From Prochlorococcus sp. AG-363-O16 (lineage in GTDB: Bacteria; Cyanobacteriota; Cyanobacteriia; PCC-6307; Cyanobiaceae), in the NCBI GenBank assembly GCA_003280095.1, contig QCGA01000001.1:124001-188000 (forward strand): a stretch of DNA of 64,000 bases, written 5' to 3'. The notes beneath the pieces were generated by a model that worked only from the letters and a program-made list of their open reading frames with translations, did not search any database and had not been told where the DNA came from. Below, piece after piece: positions 37,073-45,413 of this stretch. Within the stretch, counting starts at the first letter, position 1, and the number at the start of each line of letters is the position of its first letter. The translations under genes were made by a program, and so were the position numbers.

Positions 37073-38791
37073 GTGCTACGACTTGAGCACATAAGCAAAA
37101 TCTATCCAACCGGTGAGGTCCTAAAAGACATCACGTGGGAAGTCAAGACAGGTGATCGAATAGGTCTTGTTGGAGTTAATGGTGCAGGGAAGTCAACTCA
37201 ACTCAGGCTCATCGCTGGCCTTGAGGAGGCCACTAACGGCGAAATCATTCGTCAAGGTGAACCACGTATTGCATACCTCCAACAAGAGTTTGATGTCGAT
37301 CCAAACCGCACAGTTCGAGAGGAACTTCTAAGAGCATTTCAAGATGCTGCAAATGTCCTAGACAAACAACATGAAGTAGAACAAAAGATGAGTTCAGAAA
37401 AAGCAATTAAAGATCCTTATTACCTTAATCAGCTAATCAACCAACTAGGTAATTTACAGAGCCAATTCGAGAATATGCACGGGTACGAACTTGAGGCTCG
37501 AATAGAAAAAATATTACCAATTATTGGTTTTAATACTAAAGAAGCTGATGATTTAGTTGCTAAATTCTCTGGTGGATGGCAAATGAAAATTGCCCTAGGA
37601 AAGATACTTCTTCAAGACCCAGACTTACTACTACTTGATGAGCCTACAAATCATCTTGATATATCAACCATTGAATGGCTAGAGAACTATCTTCTCGACC
37701 AATCAGCTGCAATAGTTGTCATAAGTCATGACAGGGCGTTCCTCGACAAAATCTGCACACAAATTGTATGTACTGAAAGAGGAGTTTCTAAAACGTTTAT
37801 AGGAAATTACACGACACATTTAGAACAAAAGCAACTCGAACAACTTGCAATCCAAGCTGCTTTTGATCGCCAACAAAAAGATTTGGCCACTCAAAAAGCA
37901 TATATTGAACGTTTCAGAGCAAGTGCAACAAGAAGCACACAGGCAAAAAGCCGCGAGAAGCTTCTCGAGAAAGTCGAAAAGGTTGAATCGCCTATCGATA
38001 ATCTAAAAGGACCTGAATTCTCCTTCCCATCTGCACCTAGATCAGGGCAAGAAGTTGTTTTAATTAAAGACCTCACCCATTGCTATGGGGAAAAGATCTT
38101 ATTCTTAGGAGCAAATTTAGAAGTTGGCCCAGGAGAAAAAATTGCTTTCATCGGTCCAAATGGTTCAGGGAAATCAAGTTTGCTTCGTCTTATTTTGGGT
38201 TTAGAGATCCCAGATGATGGAGAAGCAAAGATTGGAAAACATAATGTAATACCTGGTTATTTTGAACAGAATCAAGCTGAAGCACTAGATCTAAAAAAAA
38301 CAGTTATCAACACAGTTTTTGAAGCCGTGCCCGATTGGACCCAAACTCAAGTTCGTTCATTGCTAGGGAATTTCTGTTTAAGCAAGGAAGCAGTTTTTAA
38401 AGATGTTAAGGATTTGAGCGGAGGAGAAAAAGCACGTTTAGCCCTAGCACTAATGCTTATAAAACCTTGCAACTTACTGATACTCGATGAACCAACAAAC
38501 CATTTAGATATCCCTGCGAAACAAATGCTAGAAAAAGCCATTTGCAATTATGAAGGGGCTGCTTTATTGGTTTCTCATGATCGATACTTTATCTCGAAAG
38601 TTGCAAATAGAATTGTCGAAGTAAAAGATGGAGAATTAATTCTATATAAAGGTAATTATAGTTATTACCTAGACAAGAAAAAAGAGGAGAAAATTGTACT
38701 TAACAAAGCAATTGCACTAGCCAAACAAGAGGAGAAACGCCTAGCCAAGCGTGATCGACAAAGAAAAAAACAGCCCAAAAAAAAGAAATAA
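37073..38791 (+). CDS. ABC-F family ATPase
   Basis: 572 residues, GTG start, no membrane domain. Two nucleotide-binding domains: Walker A GVNGAGKSTQLRLIAGL and GPNGSGKSSLLRLILGL; signatures FSGGWQMKIALGK and LSGGEKARLALAL; both with DEPTNHLDI. The intervening linker is about 80 residues and Lys/Gln-rich (the ribosomal P-site motif), with a Lys-rich end. ABC-F proteins (Uup, EttA, YdiF) act on the ribosome to relieve stalling or set antibiotic tolerance. Nearest by its long tail to Uup/YdiF; the exact subgroup is unclear. Confidence 0.92.
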   Translation: MLRLEHISKIYPTGEVLKDITWEVKTGDRIGLVGVNGAGKSTQLRLIAGLEEATNGEIIRQGEPRIAYLQQEFDVDPNRTVREELLRAFQDAANVLDKQHEVEQKMSSEKAIKDPYYLNQLINQLGNLQSQFENMHGYELEARIEKILPIIGFNTKEADDLVAKFSGGWQMKIALGKILLQDPDLLLLDEPTNHLDISTIEWLENYLLDQSAAIVVISHDRAFLDKICTQIVCTERGVSKTFIGNYTTHLEQKQLEQLAIQAAFDRQQKDLATQKAYIERFRASATRSTQAKSREKLLEKVEKVESPIDNLKGPEFSFPSAPRSGQEVVLIKDLTHCYGEKILFLGANLEVGPGEKIAFIGPNGSGKSSLLRLILGLEIPDDGEAKIGKHNVIPGYFEQNQAEALDLKKTVINTVFEAVPDWTQTQVRSLLGNFCLSKEAVFKDVKDLSGGEKARLALALMLIKPCNLLILDEPTNHLDIPAKQMLEKAICNYEGAALLVSHDRYFISKVANRIVEVKDGELILYKGNYSYYLDKKKEEKIVLNKAIALAKQEEKRLAKRDRQRKKQPKKKK

Positions 38792-38827
38792 TTCCACAAG
38801 TTAGATAAATTCCAACAATGTGAATAC

Positions 38828-40003
38828 CTAATTTTTAACTCTACGCATCTGCTCCATTTCTACTGGATAGATAATCAAATCAACCTTTCTAGTTCCTCTC
38901 TTAAGGACAAAATCAAGTGGTTTACCCACTTCATGCTGATTTATTGCACTAACAACATCAGAAGGTCCTTTTATTGATCGTCCCCCGACAGTCAAAATGA
39001 TGTCTTGCACTTGAATTCCTCCCCTCGCAGCTGGTCCTCCTGGAACCACAAACCGCACCACCGCCCCTGTCAAATTTTTCCTCGTGCCCCCCACTGATGG
39101 CACTGGTGAAAGACTGATCCCAACCACTGGATGACTTGCGCGACCTCGTTCTACCAATTGGTTCGCAATATCTCTGGCTCGATTAATAGGAATTGCGAAA
39201 CCCAATCCGGCCCCTGGGCCAGTGCGAACCAAAGTATTGATTCCAATAACTTCGCCAGCAGCGTTCAATAACGGACCTCCTGAATTTCCTGGATTAATTG
39301 CAGCATCGGTCTGAATGAAATCGAGACGCTTTCCTGAAATTCCCAACTGAGCAACATTTCTGCTGAGGTTGCTCACAATGCCAAGAGTGACTGTATTTTC
39401 CAAGCCATAAGGGTTACCCACTGCTATTGCCCAATCCCCAACTTCTAACTTGTCAGAATCACCTAAAGGTGCAACTGGCCATTGGCCAGAACCATCCAAG
39501 CGAACAACTGCTAAATCAGTCAGCGAGTCCTGTCCCAAAACCCTTCCTGAGACTCTTCTCCCATCAGGTAATCCAACCGTGAGCCTATCAATGTTTGCTA
39601 CTACATGCGCATTGGTAAGTACAAGTCCTTTTGAATCAAATATCACACCACTACCTTGACTCGTTTCAACCCTCGAACGCGGGACCCCAAGACCATTGCG
39701 CTCAAAAAATCTATTTAGATAAGGGTCAACAAAAAAACCAGGAGGTAATCCAGTAGAACCTCGTGACCGAACTCTGCGCTGTGTCTCAATAGTTACAACA
39801 GCTTTCCCACTAAGAGCAACTGCCTTAGCCACAAAGGATTTACTGGTTAAACCTTTTGACGGAATTGCAGTTTCGAAAAATACACGTGCCAAAGAAGGCC
39901 TACTAGGGATAAAAACCAGCCCAGCAAAAACAATCAAACCAATAAGCCTTAACTGCAACGACCACGTATCTGGAAATCTAGACTTCAGAAGCGCTCTGGG
40001 CAT
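38828..40003 (-). CDS. HtrA/Deg-type serine protease with PDZ domain
   Basis: About 391 residues. Periplasmic or lumenal quality-control protease (HhoA/HhoB/HtrA family). N-terminal membrane segment (RLIGLIVFAGLVFI) acts as signal or anchor. Trypsin-like domain with His in TNAHVV, Asp in TDLAVVRL and Ser in NPGNSGGPLL; one C-terminal PDZ (GGIQVQDIILTVGGRSI). I choose the ATG at 40003 (MPRALLKS), with AAGG 8 bases upstream, over 40057. Confidence 0.92.
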   Translation of the reverse strand: MPRALLKSRFPDTWSLQLRLIGLIVFAGLVFIPSRPSLARVFFETAIPSKGLTSKSFVAKAVALSGKAVVTIETQRRVRSRGSTGLPPGFFVDPYLNRFFERNGLGVPRSRVETSQGSGVIFDSKGLVLTNAHVVANIDRLTVGLPDGRRVSGRVLGQDSLTDLAVVRLDGSGQWPVAPLGDSDKLEVGDWAIAVGNPYGLENTVTLGIVSNLSRNVAQLGISGKRLDFIQTDAAINPGNSGGPLLNAAGEVIGINTLVRTGPGAGLGFAIPINRARDIANQLVERGRASHPVVGISLSPVPSVGGTRKNLTGAVVRFVVPGGPAARGGIQVQDIILTVGGRSIKGPSDVVSAINQHEVGKPLDFVLKRGTRKVDLIIYPVEMEQMRRVKN

Positions 40004-40322
40004 ATGAAGCACCTTAACCATAAAACCGTAAAAAACCATTTCACTGAACTTATACATCCCAAAACTGCCCTGAATAGTTCTGTATAGGTTTTAAAAAAAT
40101 AGAACAAAAATCATTTTTCAACGATCCCTGGAGCAATAGAGAAGAATCAACCCAAACAAAGCAAAGAAATATTACAACCCTTTTATTTACTCTCTCCAAG
40201 CCTGGGTTGCGAATAGAGAGTCAGAGCTTAGGTCTCAATCCTCGTCCAAAAGAAATAAACTAATAAGGGAAAGAGCCTGGTTGCCCTTAAGAAGTTCCTC
40301 AGACAACTGCCGCAGTTCAATC
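40004..40322. other. Divergent gap between htrA and DUF2973, no firm gene
   Basis: 319 bp between two divergent genes, AT-rich, so presumably holding both promoters. A 29-codon minus frame (40235-40324; MIELRQLSEELLKGNQAL...) would overlap the DUF2973 start. I saw no clear Shine-Dalgarno for it and do not call it. Confidence 0.4.
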
Positions 40323-40601
40323 ATGCTGAGCTCACTTTTTCCACTTTTGTATGGCTTAGTTCTAATGGTTTTGCTCTGGCAAGCTTTACGTGTAATGAGG
40401 AAGGGGTTTTTCACCCAAGAAACAGAGCACCAATCAAACAAACTAATCCGACGCAATGCCAAAGATGATCGAACTGGTCGAGTAACTATTCACCCAGAGC
40501 TTCTAGATCAAGATGGCCGGATTACCGACGAAGAGTTACTCACAGTACGTTTCTCTGAAAACAATGACCCACCGCAAACGAACGAAACCTCTGCTGAATA
40601 A
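40323..40601 (+). CDS. DUF2973 protein
   Basis: 92 residues from ATG. One N-terminal membrane helix (SSLFPLLYGLVLMVLLWQAL) and a soluble tail with the DUF2973 block VTIHPELLDQDGRITDEELLTVRF. The family is restricted to cyanobacteria and plastid-related lineages; function unknown. I place the start at 40323, because the open frame to 40281 adds only a non-family stretch. Confidence 0.82.
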   Translation: MLSSLFPLLYGLVLMVLLWQALRVMRKGFFTQETEHQSNKLIRRNAKDDRTGRVTIHPELLDQDGRITDEELLTVRFSENNDPPQTNETSAE

Positions 40602-40660
40602 ATTAGATGTGCATGCGTGTCCGCGTAAGACACTAAATAAATCCTGAAGGAGCAGACCTG

Positions 40661-41044
40661 GTGGAACAAAGAACCCGAATTGTTGCTGCAGTCGTGAAGG
40701 CAGTGAAGCTGCCTCCAAGATTTCGACTAAAACTCCTCAAAGAAGATCCAGTGAGACTTGAGCTAAGCCTTACACCTGCCTATGGGAAACAACCAATACA
40801 AGTCGGATTGGTTGAGTCATTAGACCTTGTTGCTCGACGAGATCGCGAAGGGCGGATTCCAAGGGATCTACAAGGAACTTGGGATTGGACAGTCAGACAT
40901 GGAGAAGTCAGCACTGGTGGCTGGAATCCATTCCTCAAAGAAGCACTTCAAACAATGTTCGAAACAGGTTTACCTGCGATCATTTATGAAGAACTTACTG
41001 GGGAGGACTACCATCCAGTGGACGGAGCCCGCCACGTACGCTAA
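40661..41044 (+). CDS. Conserved hypothetical protein upstream of an HLIP
   Basis: 127 residues, GTG start with AAGGAG 9 bases upstream. Soluble; begins TRIVAAVVKAVKLPPRFRLKL, then a beta segment (RLELSLTPAYG) and a tryptophan-rich region WDWTVRHGEVSTGGWNPFL, ending EELTGEDYHPVDGARHVR. I do not recognise a domain. The HLIP gene starts 25 bp after its stop, so a common transcript, possibly linked to photosystem stress, is an inference. Confidence 0.65.
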   Translation: MEQRTRIVAAVVKAVKLPPRFRLKLLKEDPVRLELSLTPAYGKQPIQVGLVESLDLVARRDREGRIPRDLQGTWDWTVRHGEVSTGGWNPFLKEALQTMFETGLPAIIYEELTGEDYHPVDGARHVR

Positions 41045-41069
41045 CCCGACTAAGTATTGGAGAGACTTA

Positions 41070-41216
41070 ATGACTGATAAAGCTGAACCACGTTTTGGGT
41101 TCGTTAACTTTGCAGAGACCTGGAACGGGCGCCTTGCCATGGCAGGCATCTTGCTAGGCCTACTCACAGAACTCCTGACAGGTCAAGGGATTCTTACTCA
41201 AATGGGTCTCGGTTAA
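41070..41216 (+). CDS. High-light-inducible protein (HLIP), short form
   Basis: 48 residues, too short for common cut-offs. It contains the chlorophyll-binding helix ETWNGRLAMAGILLGLLTELL preceded by PRFGFVNF and ending GILTQMGLG, the compact HLIP layout. Thylakoid protein for photoprotection. Starts 25 bp after the hypothetical gene at 40661, with GGAGAG upstream. Confidence 0.93.
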   Translation: MTDKAEPRFGFVNFAETWNGRLAMAGILLGLLTELLTGQGILTQMGLG

Positions 41217-41253
41217 ATGCATCCAGGCAACCAAGTAGGTCTTCCTTTTTAAC

Positions 41254-41305
41254 CACCTTTTCCCAGCAAAATGTGCCGTACTAAGGCACAGTAGAGAAAA
41301 AGGTG
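41254..41305 (+). promoter_or_regulatory. Nested hairpin over a ribosome-binding site
   Basis: Outer 8-bp stem CACCTTTT (41254-41261) with AAAAGGTG (41298-41305), enclosing a 6-bp hairpin TGTGCC (41272-41277)/GGCACA (41285-41290). The right outer arm contains the likely Shine-Dalgarno (AAAGG) of the gene starting at 41312, so folding would hide it. It could be a temperature- or ion-sensing leader, or a transcription pause/terminator of the HLIP gene. Confidence 0.45.
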
Positions 41306-41311
41306 TTTATC

Positions 41312-41488
41312 TTGGCACGGTTTTTCGCCAACAATCGTCGCGATGGAGCAAGGATGCTTAGCAGCGTCTTATTGGTTTGTGCGATTGCATTAACTCAACT
41401 CAATCAAACCTGGGGAAAAATCCTAGGAGGATTAACAATAATTCTCTCAATTTACTGGGGTCTTGCATATAGAAATCTTGAACGCTGA
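41312..41488 (+). CDS. Small membrane protein upstream of xseA (58 aa)
   Basis: About 58 residues from TTG at 41312 (AAAGG 8 bases upstream; GTG at 41303 is the alternative). A basic opening (ARFFANNRRDGARML) then two hydrophobic helices (SSVLLVCAIALTQ and ILGGLTIILSIYWGL), ending AYRNLER. Looks like a small inner-membrane protein. It overlaps the start region of xseA by 26 bases. Confidence 0.6.
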   Translation: MARFFANNRRDGARMLSSVLLVCAIALTQLNQTWGKILGGLTIILSIYWGLAYRNLER

Positions 41489-42626
41489 ATCTCTCCCGGA
41501 ATATTCAATAAAGGAGCTAAATGCTGCCATTGGGCACCTTTTAGACCGGGGATTTGCTCCAAGATTTCTGCTAAAAGCATCTGTTTCAAAACCACAAGTA
41601 AAAAAGGGACACTTGTGGATGAGCCTTTGTGAAGGTGAATCAAGTATCAATGCTGTTGTTTGGGCTTCTCAACTTGGAAAACTGTCCTATAAACCATCTG
41701 ATGGTGATGGCGTTTTAATCATCGGGAAACTCAACTTCTGGACTTCTCGCGCCACAATCACAGTCAATGTACTGAATATCAAGCCAAGTCTGACAACAGT
41801 AATCAGACAGTTCGAAATAGTAAAAACAAAGTTACTTAAAGAAAAAGTCATTGATGAATCGCGCAGACGTACATTGCCCAGCTACCCCGAATCAATTGCA
41901 ATTCTGACAAGTGTACCCAGTTCAGCACTTGCAGACATGCTGACTACAGCCAAAGAAAGGTGGCCATTATCAAAATTAATTATTGTTCCTTGCCCCGTTC
42001 AAGGAGACGTCTCAAATAAGATAACAACTTTATTGAGGTATCTGAGCACAGTCCATACTCAACTAAAAATTGATGTTGTAGTAATTGCAAGAGGAGGTGG
42101 AAATCGAGAGGATCTAATACTTTTCGATAACGAAAACTTATGTCGTGAAATTGCGGGATTCCCTGTCCCTATAGTTACAGGAATAGGTCATGAAGATGAC
42201 ACAACGGTAGCCGACCTCGTTGCTGACTATCGTGCTTCTACTCCAACAGCAGCAATAGTGTCTGTGCTTCCAAGTAGAGACTCAGCGTTTATGGACCTTT
42301 CTCAACGCAAACATCGAATGAACAACTATTTTAAATGGATAATCAAACAAGCCAAACAAAAACTAGAAACTAATCGCAAATTATTGTCATCACTAGCACC
42401 GTCATCAATATTCCAAAGAAAACACAATCAACTTACCCAAAGAATTCAGCTTTTAGAAGCTTTTTCACCGAAGAAATGGCTCAGTCGTGGGTTCTCAATA
42501 GTCCAAAATAAGAATGGAAAGTTAGTCAAGAGTCTAAAAGATGTTTCCCTCGAAAGTGATTTAACAATAACAGTCGTAGATGGGCTAATTGAGGCGAAAA
42601 CAAAAACCATATTCCCGAATAATTAA
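41463..42626 (+). CDS. xseA: Exodeoxyribonuclease VII large subunit
   Basis: 387 residues, somewhat shorter than E. coli XseA (456). Degrades single-stranded DNA with XseB. OB-fold in the N-terminal part (FLLKASVSKPQVKKGHLWMSL), then the catalytic core with RTLPSYPESIAILTS, CPVQGD and the VIARGGGNREDLILFDNENLCREI block, followed by PIVTGIGHEDDTTVADLVADYRASTPTAA. A TTG at 41463 starts it; a TTG at 41478 is possible. xseB follows 5 bp on. Confidence 0.95.
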   Translation: MHIEILNAESLPEYSIKELNAAIGHLLDRGFAPRFLLKASVSKPQVKKGHLWMSLCEGESSINAVVWASQLGKLSYKPSDGDGVLIIGKLNFWTSRATITVNVLNIKPSLTTVIRQFEIVKTKLLKEKVIDESRRRTLPSYPESIAILTSVPSSALADMLTTAKERWPLSKLIIVPCPVQGDVSNKITTLLRYLSTVHTQLKIDVVVIARGGGNREDLILFDNENLCREIAGFPVPIVTGIGHEDDTTVADLVADYRASTPTAAIVSVLPSRDSAFMDLSQRKHRMNNYFKWIIKQAKQKLETNRKLLSSLAPSSIFQRKHNQLTQRIQLLEAFSPKKWLSRGFSIVQNKNGKLVKSLKDVSLESDLTITVVDGLIEAKTKTIFPNN

Positions 42627-42631
42627 TCAAT

Positions 42632-42952
42632 ATGACGAAACAATCTACAAAAAAAATAAAACCCAAAGAAGCAACCAATACAGCAGAAGTGGAAACTAAT
42701 CTTTCTAGGCAATCCTCTATTGAGATGATCAAAAAGTATGAGGATAAAGTTAATCTTATGGGTTATGAAGAGTCGTTGAATATCTTGGATCAAATACTAG
42801 ATGATCTACAACAAGAGGATATCCCATTAGAGGAAATTCAAAATACATATCTAAAAGGAAAAGTACATTTACAACATTGTGAGCAATTACTTAAACACGT
42901 CGAACAAATTACAATAGAAATCGACTCTGAAGATATAGAAATAAAAGAATAG
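42632..42952 (+). CDS. xseB: Exodeoxyribonuclease VII small subunit
   Basis: 106 residues. Small helical subunit that activates XseA. The C-terminal 70 residues match the family (SYEESLN-like GYEESLNILDQILDDLQQEDI, PLEEIQNTYLKG, LLKHVEQITIEI). The first 30 residues are Lys/Thr-rich and extra to the E. coli protein. ATG start 5 bp after xseA. Confidence 0.93.
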   Translation: MTKQSTKKIKPKEATNTAEVETNLSRQSSIEMIKKYEDKVNLMGYEESLNILDQILDDLQQEDIPLEEIQNTYLKGKVHLQHCEQLLKHVEQITIEIDSEDIEIKE

Positions 42953-43037
42953 AAGAAATCCTCTACTCAAAAGAAACATGAATTGGTATCATTTACTCCA
43001 ATAAATAATACTGACCTACCAGAAATACTTAAGAAAA

Positions 43038-43385
43038 CTATTCCACATCCTCTGCCTTCACATCAATAGTGGCCATACTGGCAGGTCTGGAAGTATCTTC
43101 GGAGGAATCGGAGCTTGAGGTAGCTATAGAACTAGCAAGTTCAGATCCACAAACTAGGCATTGAGTCGCACCCCCAAAAGCTTTTGCACCGCAAACTTCA
43201 CATGTGATCATTCTTGATTGCAGCACCTTCCAACCAATCCATCCAAGTCCTGATAAAAGCAGAGGCAATACAAATAATGCCAACAACAATCCACCAGCCA
43301 AATCAAGCAAGAACCTTCCTGCTGCTGTAGGCAACAAAAGAAGCAAGAAAAAAGCTAACCAAAGCAATGGAGAAGGCCTAGGCAT
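43038..43385 (-). CDS. Membrane protein with C-terminal zinc ribbon
   Basis: About 115 residues. Two hydrophobic stretches (PSPLLWLAFFLLLLLPTAA and LLALFVLPLLLSGLGWIGWKVL) are followed by a zinc ribbon with CEVCGAKAFGGATQCLVCG (two CxxC pairs), then a Ser-rich acidic tail. I start at the ATG 43385 rather than the TTG 43400. Function unknown; probably binds a metal at the cytoplasmic or stromal face. Confidence 0.72.
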   Translation of the reverse strand: MPRPSPLLWLAFFLLLLLPTAAGRFLLDLAGGLLLALFVLPLLLSGLGWIGWKVLQSRMITCEVCGAKAFGGATQCLVCGSELASSIATSSSDSSEDTSRPASMATIDVKAEDVE

Positions 43386-43516
43386 ATCAAAAACAGACAA
43401 TTGGACAAAAACTCATCAACCAATCAACCTTGTAAGGAGATTGAATAAAATCAAGACTATTTTCTAATATCCATTTGGTTGAACACACAAAGATTTCATA
43501 GTTTTTGTTAGTTTCA

Positions 43517-44431
43517 TTAAGCTCGACGACTAAAAGGTGTGGATGCCAAAACCACTGACCAACACTGACCAAAATAAAGAATTACACCGATCATCCAAAC
43601 CCAAAGGGTCAACACCAAAACCCCTCCTATAAAGCCATAAGCCTGAAAGCGTGAGCCCAATGAAAGGATGCTTCGACTTACTGCCAAATTGAGGGTTGTA
43701 AGTAAAGTCCCAATTAATAAGGAACCAGGAATTAAAGGGCGAATTGGTACACGTCGACTTGGAAGAAGAGCCTGTAGTAACAAAGCCACACCAGATAGGC
43801 CCAAAAGTGGGACAACAAACTGTCCCACTTCCAGTACCGGTATACGCGAAAGAAGCTCAGCAACCCAAGGGGTTGTTCTTGCTAAATCATCCAAAACAGC
43901 ACCAGGGATCATCCTTACATTTGCACTTATCTGATCAACCACCACTAAAAGACCCACCAGAATCACTACCAGGAAAGCCTCCATACGTGTTCGTAGAAAA
44001 CGAAAAGCCTGAATCCTCCATGGAGCAGGGGAAACAGGAACTGGTAGTGCATATTCCCAAATGCGATCAGTACCCCGCTGCAAAGTGAGGTATGCATTCC
44101 CAGCAGTTACCATTAAAAACACAGCTCCCAACAATCCAGCACCAAATCCCTGATTGACAAGCTTTTCAAGAGTTGAAGCAACCAATTCCACAACTGATGG
44201 AGGTAAAGCCTGTGCTGCGAAATCAATGATTCGTGCGTCCAATCCATTTGGTCTTCCAAGAAACCAAGAGGCTACGGAAAGAGAAATTAATAATATTGGG
44301 AAGAATGACTGCAATGTGTAATAAGCAAAAGCCGCACTGAGATCTACACAATCACACCTATTCCATCCCTCATATGCACGCCACAAGGTTCCCAGAAACC
44401 ATCTAATGCGACGTTGATAGCGAAACAACAA
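43517..44431 (-). CDS. YihY/BrkB family membrane protein
   Basis: 304 residues, TTG start, six transmembrane segments. Conserved features: DLSAAFAYYTLQSFFPILLI near residue 33, ARIIDFAAQALP, FLMVTAGNAYLTLQRG, and the final pair of helices around FIGGVLVLTLWVWMIGVILYFG. Once called RNase BN by mistake; the function is unknown and probably envelope-linked. Standalone between small AT-rich gaps. Confidence 0.9.
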   Translation of the reverse strand: MLFRYQRRIRWFLGTLWRAYEGWNRCDCVDLSAAFAYYTLQSFFPILLISLSVASWFLGRPNGLDARIIDFAAQALPPSVVELVASTLEKLVNQGFGAGLLGAVFLMVTAGNAYLTLQRGTDRIWEYALPVPVSPAPWRIQAFRFLRTRMEAFLVVILVGLLVVVDQISANVRMIPGAVLDDLARTTPWVAELLSRIPVLEVGQFVVPLLGLSGVALLLQALLPSRRVPIRPLIPGSLLIGTLLTTLNLAVSRSILSLGSRFQAYGFIGGVLVLTLWVWMIGVILYFGQCWSVVLASTPFSRRA

Positions 44432-44606
44432 GAAATGCCTAATCCATTAAGTAAAACGGTAGCTCGTAATTAGCAGAAGTCAGATAAATCGCTATAAGAA
44501 TATTCATTTTTCTATTTATGCTATCTTTTAATTCTCCCTATATAAACAAGATAATTAACTCTTTGAAGACATTAGGTGGTGAAAGTTTTCTAACTTCAAA
44601 AGGTAA

Positions 44607-45413
44607 TTAAACTCCGAGCAGGGTTTTCCCCCAGGGTAAGAGACGCTGCAACTCAGCATTAGAACTTGCAACTATAACTGGGAAATCAGTTTCGGAGAGA
44701 TCCTGTCCAGATTTAAGCATTGCTGGATTAATTCTTAACCACTTTATTGGGCACATTAACTCTGAAAGAACAAGCCATGCAGAAGCAAGATCCCAAATCT
44801 TTGGCGTGGCCTCTATTGCACCAACTGTTTGCCCAATTGCAACACTTACCATATTCAAACTAGCAACACCAAAAAGTCTTATTTTGCCTGGGAAAGGTTT
44901 ATCAGGTCTGCGTTGAAGTATACGAATTGACCTACTACAAAGAGATACACAATCACTAGTTGAAGTTTGACGTGTGTCAAGAGTTAACTGTTTCCCGTTT
45001 AACCAAACCCCCTTTCCTCTAATAGCAATAATCCTCTGTTGGAGAGCAGGTAAATCCAAAAAGGCCGACTCGGGTTGACCATTAACAAAACGTGCCACAG
45101 AAATAGCCCAATATGGAATCCCTGCAGCAAAATTAGTAGTCCCATCTAATGGGTCAACTACCCAGTATGCACTTGTTTGAGGAACTTCTTTAGAACCTTC
45201 CTCACTTAAAACACCTTCACCCTTTGCGATATTATTTATTTCTTGAACCAGTGTTCTATCACTCCAACGATCACAATCAGTAACTAAAGTACCGTCCTCT
45301 TTGACGTCAGAAATAGTTCTCCCAAAATCATTGCGCTGCTTAGTTGCAACAACATCAAGCAGCTTATTAAGCCGAACCAACTGAGATTCATTTAAATTGT
45401 TAACCACTTTCAA
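44607..45413 (-). CDS. Inositol monophosphatase family protein
   Basis: 268 residues. Mg-dependent sugar-phosphatase fold. The metal-binding motifs are DCDRWSDRTLVQEI-type (GTLVTDCDRWSD), WVVDPLDGTTNFAAGIPYWAIS and WDLASAWLVLSELMC. In cyanobacteria such enzymes may act on inositol phosphate, fructose-1,6-bisphosphate or PAP (CysQ-like); the substrate is not clear here. Start overlaps the TolC-like stop by 4 bp, so co-transcribed with it. Confidence 0.9.
   Translation of the reverse strand: MKVVNNLNESQLVRLNKLLDVVATKQRNDFGRTISDVKEDGTLVTDCDRWSDRTLVQEINNIAKGEGVLSEEGSKEVPQTSAYWVVDPLDGTTNFAAGIPYWAISVARFVNGQPESAFLDLPALQQRIIAIRGKGVWLNGKQLTLDTRQTSTSDCVSLCSRSIRILQRRPDKPFPGKIRLFGVASLNMVSVAIGQTVGAIEATPKIWDLASAWLVLSELMCPIKWLRINPAMLKSGQDLSETDFPVIVASSNAELQRLLPWGKTLLGV

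Noticed and set aside
40235..40324. 29-codon minus frame MIELRQLSEELLKG...
   Set aside because: Protein-like but without a clear ribosome site, and it starts on the DUF2973 start codon; kept as a possibility only.
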